Shown one piece after another: positions 58,201 to 64,000 of a stretch of 64,000 nucleotides of DNA. Source of the DNA: Chrysemys picta bellii (taxonomy: Eukaryota; Chordata; Testudines; Emydidae); NCBI RefSeq assembly GCF_011386835.1, contig NC_088800.1, forward strand, positions 14,594,572 to 14,658,571. Direction: 5' to 3'. Below the pieces are notes generated by a model. The model ran no database searches. It was not told the origin of the DNA and saw only the letters and a list, made by a program, of their open reading frames with translations. Within the stretch, counting starts at the first letter, position 1. Each line of letters opens with the position of its first letter. The position numbers were made by a program, and so were the translations under genes.

Positions 58201-61200
58201 TTTCCAAACTACTGTACCTTTTTCAGGAGTCTGATTTGTCTTGCGTACCCCCAAGTTTCACCTCACTTAAAAACTACTTGCTCACACACTCAGGCATAAA
58301 AATACAAAAGTGTCAGCACGCTATTACTGAAAAATTGCTGACTTTCTCCTTTTTCCCATATAATTATAAAATAAATCAATTGGAATATAAATATTGTACT
58401 TACAGTTCAGTTTATAGTCTATAGACCAGTATAAACAAGTCATTGTCTGTATAAAATGTTAGTTTGTTCTGACTTCGCTAGTGCTTTTTATGTAGCCTGT
58501 TGTAAAACTAGGCAAATACCTAGATGAGTTGATGTATCCCCTGGAAGACCTCTGCATACCCCTGGTTGAGAACCACTGGCCTAGAGTGAAGTATGGGGCG
58601 GGGGGGCCCTCTGGATGGCCTTGAAGATAATCCGAGCAAGAAAAGATGGGAGAATTACTTTCTTATGGCTTCTTACTCCCCTTTTTCTCATCCCCAGCAC
58701 CCACATCCAGGTCATCAGTCCTGACAACTTGCCATTTGCCCGTACGTCCTGTGGCACAGAAGGATTCAGAAATGCCAAGAAGGCCACTGCCATTGCAGCA
58801 CAGACTGCAGGCATCGCAGCAGCAGCGGTGAGTCTGGTCTGGTCATTCTGCTTGTTGAGGCTAATCTTGCTGAGCTCAGAGGAGGAATGCTAGCAGTGGA
58901 GTGATTGCCAACAGAATGCATTTGTGGATGGGCTCTGAAGTTCTGCCTCCTTCTCCCATTTCTATCTTTTGTTGGAGAAGAGAAGTAAAGTCTAATTCCG
59001 TGTGTCTGAGCAGTACACCTCATTTACACATTGCTGCCCTTGTTTCCTTTGAGGGGGGGGGGGGGGCATGGTGAGCATCTCAACCTGGATAAACTGTATG
59101 TGAAAGGAGAGCTTTAAATGCACATGTGGTGGCTTTAGTGGCCTGTAATGAAGAAATGTAAGTTGCTTCCTATCCTTTTTTGGCTCCAGTTTGGACAGCG
59201 TCATAGTTTAAACCATTGGTCTGAATGTTCAGCACATTTCATTTGACTGTTAAGCCCAGATGGAAACCGGTTACTCAGCTGTGACTTCCCTGCCACATAT
59301 CGATGCTGTCATAAGCAGTGTCACTCATTGGTAAAATGGCAGCTGCTGTTGTGAGAGACAGAGCTTCCATTTCAGTTATAGCTTATAAGGGTAAGAAATT
59401 CTTGTTACCTTGTGCAGAGTTGTGGCCCTGACTTGAGAGCAGCTTTTGCTCAGATGGTCTCACTTAGAACATGGACCATTTATTTTCAAAAGCCAAATAA
59501 GGGGAAATGAAATCTAGGCACAAACCGAGCAGGTGTGAGGGGCAGGAAGGAATTGCTGTGTTGAGCATTATCCCATGAGCAGCACTGCACAGTTGGCCCG
59601 GTGAAGTCTCCGCTATAAGCTGCTGTTGGAGGCAGAATACCACACCAAAGACCTGAGCCATTCTGGCAACCCTTCATTCCTAAAAGAGCATGGTCAGACT
59701 TTGAGAATATGAGCACGCGTAGTTACCAGTTGCACACAGACTTTAATATCTGGGTCTAGTATAAGTGTTTCTAAAAGAACCTAAGTTTGTGCATGATGCA
59801 TGGGGGAAGATGAGACTACCTGTGTCTTGGACTTCAGCACTGCAGAATGAGGCACAGTGAGAATGAAAACCTAGAGTGTCCCCATTCTGAACTGGATAGA
59901 ACTCACTCTAGTTAACCCTTTAGCCTCTGGAGTTTTCTTTCCCATTGTGGGAAGAACAACGTGTTGTGATTGGTTTAGATGAATAAGAACCATTTCCAGC
60001 ACTAATCTCATGCATCAAGGACAGATTCTTAGCATACAGGTGCAGTGATGCATTGTTACCCCTCACAAACAGCCAGTGTCAGAAATTAGCCTCTATCCCT
60101 GTATCCTGAGGCCTGGTCTATACTGGGAATTTACATTGGCATAGTTCTTAAGTGTGAAAAATCCACACCCAAGAGATGTAGCTATGCCGTTTGAACTCCC
60201 AATGTAGATGGGTGCTAGTTGTCAGAAGAATTCTTCCGTTTCTGTCTCGGGGAGGTAGATTACCTACACCAGTGGGAGAACCCCTCCTGTCAGGCCTGGT
60301 CTACACTAGGAAATTGTCTGTATAACTAGGTTGCTAAGGAGTGTGAAAAATCCACACCCCTGAACAATGCAGTTAAATCAACCTAACCTCCTGAGGAGGT
60401 GGAGTACCGACACCAGCGGGGGAAGCCCTCCTGTTGATGTAGATAGTGTCTTCATTGAAGTGCTTCAGTGCAGCTGCAGTGTTTTAAGTGTAGACAAGCC
60501 CTGAAGTTCTGGGGCTATATCATTTTAAGTGTAAACATACCTCCAGACAACTTTTAACCTGCACCCTCAGGGAGGGTTAGAGATCTCCACTAGATGGCAG
60601 TGCTGCGCCACATTAGGAGAAACCAGTAAGATTTGTTGATTTGAAGTTCTTTTAGGCCCTCCCTAATTTGGTCACCTACCAGCCTTAAAAGGACACATCA
60701 TCTGCTGCCTCAACTCATGACCCAAGACCGCTTCCCTTCTCAGCTCCCCTTTCCTCTTTGTACATAATGTTGTGTTGAATGTGTCCCTGGCCATGCATTT
60801 CCTATCCTTCCCCAAATCCCTGGCTTTGTCCATATGATCTCCATGTTTATCTCCCCGGAACCATCCTTGATTCTCTCTTCCTTTCTGTCTGAAGAAGCTT
60901 GTGATAGTGGATGAAAGGGATCAATCCAGAGAGATACCTTTTGACCTGCCTGCCCCTCATCACTGAAAGCACTTTTCTCCCCACAGAAAGCCTGCAAGAA
61001 GGGTGTGTCCCATGTGCGAGTGGTGGTGAAAGGTCTGGGCCCTGGGCGTATGGTAAGTGCCTAAGATTCCTCTTCACTGGCATCATGAGCCCTCATCTAT
61101 TTGTTCCTTTCTCTGAGGGCTGCAGGGTTTTTTATTCAGGCCTATGGAATTATGATGCCTGTTAACCTTTTCTGAAATTGCTATGAAGGACAGAGGGGCT

Positions 61201-61669
61201 GCAGGGAATTTACTGTTTTGTCACCCCAAAACATTAATCGCAAAAAGAAAAAAGTCCTCCTGGTGAGATCCTAGAATAATTTTGAGTAAGGGACTGAGTG
61301 AAAGCCAAATTGCTTACATCACTTCAAACTAGAGTAGCAAATCAATGGAGAACACATTGTAAGAAACAATCCTGCCCTAGCCAGGAGGAATGGACCATCT
61401 GGGACCAAACAGGGCTTCCTGATTGTTAAGACTATTGCAAAGAGATGTTGATTGCCCTGTTCCAGACTGCCTCCTCAAAGATCTTTCACTTTTCTGCCAG
61501 TCTGTGCTGATCGTGCAAGGGTGCAGCATGCGGTCTAATGTCCACTCTCTTGCTCTTTCAGTTTGCCATCAAGGGGTTGACCATGGGGGGTTTGGAGGTC
61601 ATCTCCATCACAGACAATACCCCAATTCCACACAACGGCTGCCGTCCTCGGAAGGCACGAAGACTCTGA
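55205..61669 (+). CDS. MRPS11: MRPS11, mitochondrial small-subunit ribosomal protein uS11m
   Basis: Exons 55205-55257, 55844-55924 (tentative), 57375-57473, 58698-58827, 60987-61052 and 61562-61669 join in phase to 537 nt, 178 residues (human about 194). Exons 3-6 give a continuous uS11 domain: [92 protein letters not shown] and the basic tail RPRKARRL. The family binds 12S rRNA on the platform of the 28S subunit near the mRNA exit. Exon 1 and the proposed exon 2 are Arg-rich and free of acidic residues, as in a mitochondrial presequence. Exon 2 is the weak point, because this part of the protein is poorly conserved. The gene is transcribed away from MRPL46. Confidence 0.95.
55316..55625 (+). 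repeat. G-rich minisatellite in MRPS11 intron 1
   Basis: Copies of a 37-56 bp unit begin at 55354, 55391, 55447, 55497 and 55544. Each starts GCGGGCGGCCGGGGCCTTGG and continues with GAGTTGCGG. They are separated by G-runs of different length, the longest (about 17 G) near 55423-55438. Degenerate copies flank the array. The repeat creates long but meaningless open frames on both strands, and the G-runs could form G-quadruplexes in the nascent RNA. Confidence 0.85.
55844..55924 (+). CDS. MRPS11: MRPS11 coding exon 2 (tentative)
   Basis: A strong acceptor with a long pyrimidine tract (TTCTCCTCTTTCTTGGTTCCAG) precedes 81 nt that are open in the phase set by exon 1. They end at GTTGG|GTATGG in the phase needed by exon 3. 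The product ([20 protein letters not shown]...) is basic and lacks acidic residues, as a presequence should. There is no recognisable conservation, so this is a structural prediction. A rival stretch lies at 56453-56557. Confidence 0.4.
57375..57473 (+). CDS. MRPS11: MRPS11 coding exon 3
   Basis: The acceptor TACTTTTCAG|CCTTCT and donor CAA|GTAAGA bound 99 nt encoding [20 protein letters not shown] and [12 protein letters not shown]. The YPPxxGxxSSLxWxGKK-type stretch and the IPIAHIKA strand match vertebrate uS11m. It is entered with two bases already used and leaves in phase 2. Confidence 0.93.
57520..57735 (+). repeat. 5S-rRNA-derived SINE, MRPS11 intron 3
   Basis: The head ACACACAAGCTAAGCAACTAGGCC, then TGGCTAGATGGGAGGCCTCT, matches the internal promoter region of 5S rRNA (AAGCTAAGCAGGGTCGGGCC ... 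GGATGGGAGACC). The body GAAGTAGTGTTGGCTACTCAGG and AGTGCTGGAGGTGCCACCTG belongs to a SINE family of reptiles. It is diverged. Confidence 0.65.
58186..58578. mobile_element. Intact non-autonomous hAT element in MRPS11 intron 3
   Basis: The termini CAGTGGCTCTCAACC and GGTTGAGAACCACTG bound 393 bp. A perfect 8-bp duplication GCCTAGAG lies at 58178-58185 and 58579-58586. It is AT-rich and non-coding, and lies just upstream of MRPS11 exon 4. Confidence 0.92.
58698..58827 (+). CDS. MRPS11: MRPS11 coding exon 4
   Basis: CATCCCCAG|CACCCA to GCAGCG|GTGAGT, 130 nt. It encodes [20 protein letters not shown] and [20 protein letters not shown], a hallmark segment of uS11 proteins in which the [12 protein letters not shown] turn contacts rRNA. 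An intact hAT insertion (58186-58578) ends 120 bp upstream of this exon. Confidence 0.96.
60110..60545. mobile_element. Two nested hAT-like elements in MRPS11 intron 4
   Basis: An outer copy starts GAGGCCTGGTCTATACTGGG at 60110 and ends TTTTAAGTGTAAACATACCTC near 60543. It is split by an inner copy from CAGGCCTGGTCTACACTAGG (60291) to AGTGTAGACAAGCCCTG (60503). Both carry GTGTGAAAAATCCACACCC near the left and a CTCCTGT phrase. The inner termini are inverted repeats; no clear duplication is visible at the inner ends. Confidence 0.65.
60987..61052 (+). CDS. MRPS11: MRPS11 coding exon 5
   Basis: TCCCCACAG|AAAGCC to CGTATG|GTAAGT, 22 in-phase codons, [22 protein letters not shown]. The [10 protein letters not shown] strand-turn is conserved in uS11 from bacteria to mitochondria. 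Both splice sites are strong. Confidence 0.96.
61562..61669 (+). CDS. MRPS11: MRPS11 coding exon 6 (terminal)
   Basis: The acceptor CTCTTTCAG|TTTGCC opens 35 codons and a TGA. It encodes [20 protein letters not shown] and [15 protein letters not shown]. The C-terminal NGCRPRKxRRL tail is the family signature and is basic for rRNA binding. The open frame that runs on past 61669 in another frame is a shadow. Confidence 0.97.
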   Translation, partial: FAIKGLTMGGLEVISITDNTPIPHNGCRPRKARRL

Positions 61670-61879
61670 GAGGAGTGAAGGGAGACACCGTGTACAGTAT
61701 CAGTTTGGTGCACTGTGAACTGGTTTTGAATTTTGCCTTTGATGGATCTTGGCAGGAGGTGTTCCTTGGAAGCCTTTCCTAGGAGAAACTTAGAGACTGG
61801 ACACAACCCTGGTCTTTAGCCTAGTGGTTGAAGCAAGCCTGTATTTACTTTCTGAGTAGGAAGCCTCGTCTGTAAAGTT

Positions 61880-61885
61880 AATAAA
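61880..61885 (+). terminator. MRPS11: MRPS11 polyadenylation signal
   Basis: AATAAA lies 211 bp after the MRPS11 stop. It is followed about 15-30 bp later by a T/GT-rich stretch (ATGTTTTAGTCTTTGTGATG) that could serve as the downstream element. The inferred 3' UTR runs from 61670 to about 61905. Confidence 0.75.
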
Positions 61886-61905
61886 TTAAAATGTTTTAGT
61901 CTTTG

Positions 61906-64000
61906 TGATGGCCACGTTTACTGGCTTTCTGGAAGCATTTTGGATTCTTCTTCTATCAACTGCTGCTTTCCTCCTGTCACTGCTACTATATGTGGCTCTT
62001 GACAAATCCAGGTGCTGCTACTCTTGTCATTAGGAAGGGGCCCTCTTGCAATGAATGGCAGATTTTTCGTGTCTCCCTTTTATCCAAACACAGAGATTTG
62101 GGAGCTGGAAGTGGAGAACCTCTTCTCCCCATCTAGCTTACAAAGTGTGGTGTTCCCACCAGAGGCCCGAGCCCAGCACTGCTATGCGAGAGGGGTGCAG
62201 AACAGCCAGCTCCTCCAGCTGCGCTGCGTGGAGGAGTCTGAAGTCATTGCTGCTATAGGTTAGTTTTGTTGCTTCATTTTGCCTTGGCTGCAATTGTCTT
62301 ATTGGTGGTATTTCCTAATAGAAAGCCCCAGTTCTACTGAAGCAGGAATCTTGCCAGCTTTGATCTACGGAATCATTGCTGTGACTGTGCCAACTCCATG
62401 CATAGCTAGCGCTGTGAAATGCACATACAGTAGCTGGTACATTTTTTCCACCTGTTACTGCATGCAGTATTTTCAGTCCTGTCTCTCTCATGCCAACTGC
62501 ATCTGCTGTGCCAGGGCTCAAAGGGAGAGGGTAAGTAGGGGATTAGAAGTCCTGAAGAACAACCAAATGCTGCCCAAGAGATTTAAAATGCCAGGCCAGG
62601 CCAATGCTGCCCTTGGCTAGAGGCAGGCATAAGCCAGGACCTATGTTCTTGGAACGTACCTGCTATTTGCTGCCACCTATTTCAGCTCCACCCAAGGAGC
62701 GAGTCTCATAGGCTAAGGGCTCTCTGGAGTGTGAAAGAGGGGTGGTAACTCTAGCAACTGATGGTGTCTTTTCCTGGCTGAGGAAAGTTTGCTGATTAGC
62801 CACCTCCAGCTCAAGGAGGAGACCAAGAGGAACAGAAAGAAGCATTGGTTACATGTCCCAAAGACTGGGCAAGTACATCACCTCTATCAGGGATGTTAAT
62901 GAGCACAGAGTCTCCTTTGGTCCATCTGCTAGGTCTAGCACAAATCCAGGCTTCTCTGCTCCATTATTTCTCTTTTCTTTTGCTTCCTCTTTAGTTTCTC
63001 AAACAGTGTAATTAGCTATTCTCTTCCCCTTTAAAGAGAGAGGGTGCCATAGCAACAAGGCAATGTTTAACTCCTTCATGGCTTTGTGAGATGTGCAGCA
63101 AGCTAACAAAATCAGGCTGTTTAGAGGAACCAATTGGGCTACATTTAACCAATAGCAATAAAACAAGGCTTGAATGACTCCTCCTACCTCATTCCAGCTC
63201 TGTGTATGTGAATTTGGGCAGAGGGGAAGTTGTTTTAAAGTAGGGGGAAGTCCCTTTACAATTCACAAGACTGCAAGATGGAGGAGAGAAGCTTTTTCCT
63301 GTAGGCTCCCCATTGATTTGATTTAATCACTCAAAAAGGCAGGAGAGCTTTCCCCCCAAGCCCAGGAAAGGGGTTTCTTGGCTTCTGCTGACTTCCCAGC
63401 ATCTCCTCCTGAACAGTGTTTGGGTGAGTTATAGACCCTATAGAAAAATAGTAACCACATGCTTCATTAATGGCCAGGGAGAGCGTCCATGGAGATGTGG
63501 GTAAAGCTTGATCATTTTTAGTGCTGGGTTCAGCAAGTAGTCGTGGGAACTTAGCAGTGTCCCAGAACATGTACATTCACTATCCAGCAAAAAAAATGGC
63601 ATAGTTCTAAACAGGTGCATGTCTGAGCATTGCTGAACGGATGAAGATAATATCATTATATGTATTCTGGAGCAAACTAAATAGTCACTCTTGAATACAA
63701 GTAGCTTATGTGCTGCTCAATCCAATGCTACTGTGAGCACCACTGGGGCAGCAAAAAGTGCTTCTAAGTGCAAATGGTAGAAGGGAGTGAAAAATAACAA
63801 GTGCTAGGGGGAGGTCTGCTATTTTTGAGTCATGCGCTCATCACATATACCCTCTGTAGGTCCAGGCCAAATCTACAGTAAATCTTGGCCTTTCCCACTC
63901 TCTAGCAATTATGAAGACCGGGGCTTTTAACACTGTTGATTCCTCAGCATTTGTGAAAGACACATGAATCCAACAAACTCTTTGCACTGTCTGTGCAGTA
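61906..64000. other. Spacer downstream of MRPS11
   Basis: No exon is recognised. By mammalian synteny the next gene would be DET1, transcribed toward MRPS11, and its 3' UTR could begin here, but nothing in the sequence shows it. The 83-codon plus frame at 62012-62263 has no known motif. Confidence 0.45.

Noticed and set aside
62012..62263. Possible exon of the next gene (DET1 by synteny)
   Set aside because: The plus-strand frame is in the wrong orientation for DET1 as arranged in mammals and shows no DET1-like sequence that I recognise.
1..64000. CRISPR arrays, tRNA or rRNA genes, bacterial operons
   Set aside because: None seen. The only RNA-gene-like sequences are SINE heads (MIR, 5S-like) and the hammerhead-like fold in a retroelement tail.

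Overview
This is a stretch of amniote nuclear DNA, most likely from a turtle. The reasons are a compact spliced gene pair, many CR1 LINE copies whose 3' ends carry the ATTCTATG-type microsatellite, L3-like LINE tails of the 'acataagaacataag' type, old MIR SINEs, and many small non-autonomous hAT elements, many flanked by 8-bp target-site duplications. The species call is inference; a crocodilian is a weaker alternative. There is no bacterial, viral or CRISPR content.

Only two genes can be supported, and both encode mitochondrial ribosomal proteins arranged head to head. MRPL46 (mL46) lies on the minus strand in four coding exons between 49666 and 55039. MRPS11 (uS11m) lies on the plus strand, with its coding exons between 55205 and 61669. 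Their start codons are 165 bp apart across a GC-rich bidirectional promoter that holds two copies of a YY1-like plus CCACAATGC module. The same pairing is known in mammals (MRPL46-MRPS11, with NTRK3 on one side and DET1 on the other), so the left 49 kb probably corresponds to the NTRK3-side intergenic interval and the right end to the DET1-side spacer. No exon of either neighbour is visible.

Region by region: 1-49.4 kb is gene-poor and repeat-rich. It holds palindromic GC-rich hAT elements (1.5, 11.5, 18.4 and 38.2 kb), other hAT elements (2.5, 5.3, 12.0, 13.8, 35.8, 37.6, 41.0 and 47.8 kb), a short TIR element (43.3 kb), MIR SINEs (2.7, 6.8, 9.5 and 24.6 kb), CR1 copies (16.3, 20.6-23.3, 27.0-28.1 and 40.8 kb), L3-like LINE pieces (32.0-33.5, 40.2 and 41.7-42.2 kb) and a TG-rich stretch at 28.4-28.7 kb. 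The 20.6-23.3 kb interval is a nest of CR1 insertions inside CR1. 49.5-55.0 kb is MRPL46, whose introns carry a hAT palindrome, two LINE fragments and a Penelope-like tail with a hammerhead-ribozyme-like fold. 55.2-61.9 kb is MRPS11, with a G-rich minisatellite in intron 1, a 5S-rRNA-derived SINE and an intact hAT element in intron 3, and nested hAT-like elements in intron 4. 61.9-64.0 kb shows nothing recognisable.

Both gene products act in mitochondrial translation, mL46 in the large subunit and uS11m in the small subunit. A shared promoter would let both be co-regulated with other nuclear genes for mitochondrial proteins. I found no clear new biological system. The most unusual items are the hammerhead-like fold, the duplicated promoter module, the hAT foldbacks that carry paired CCAAT boxes, and the CR1 nest with templated filler at its junction.
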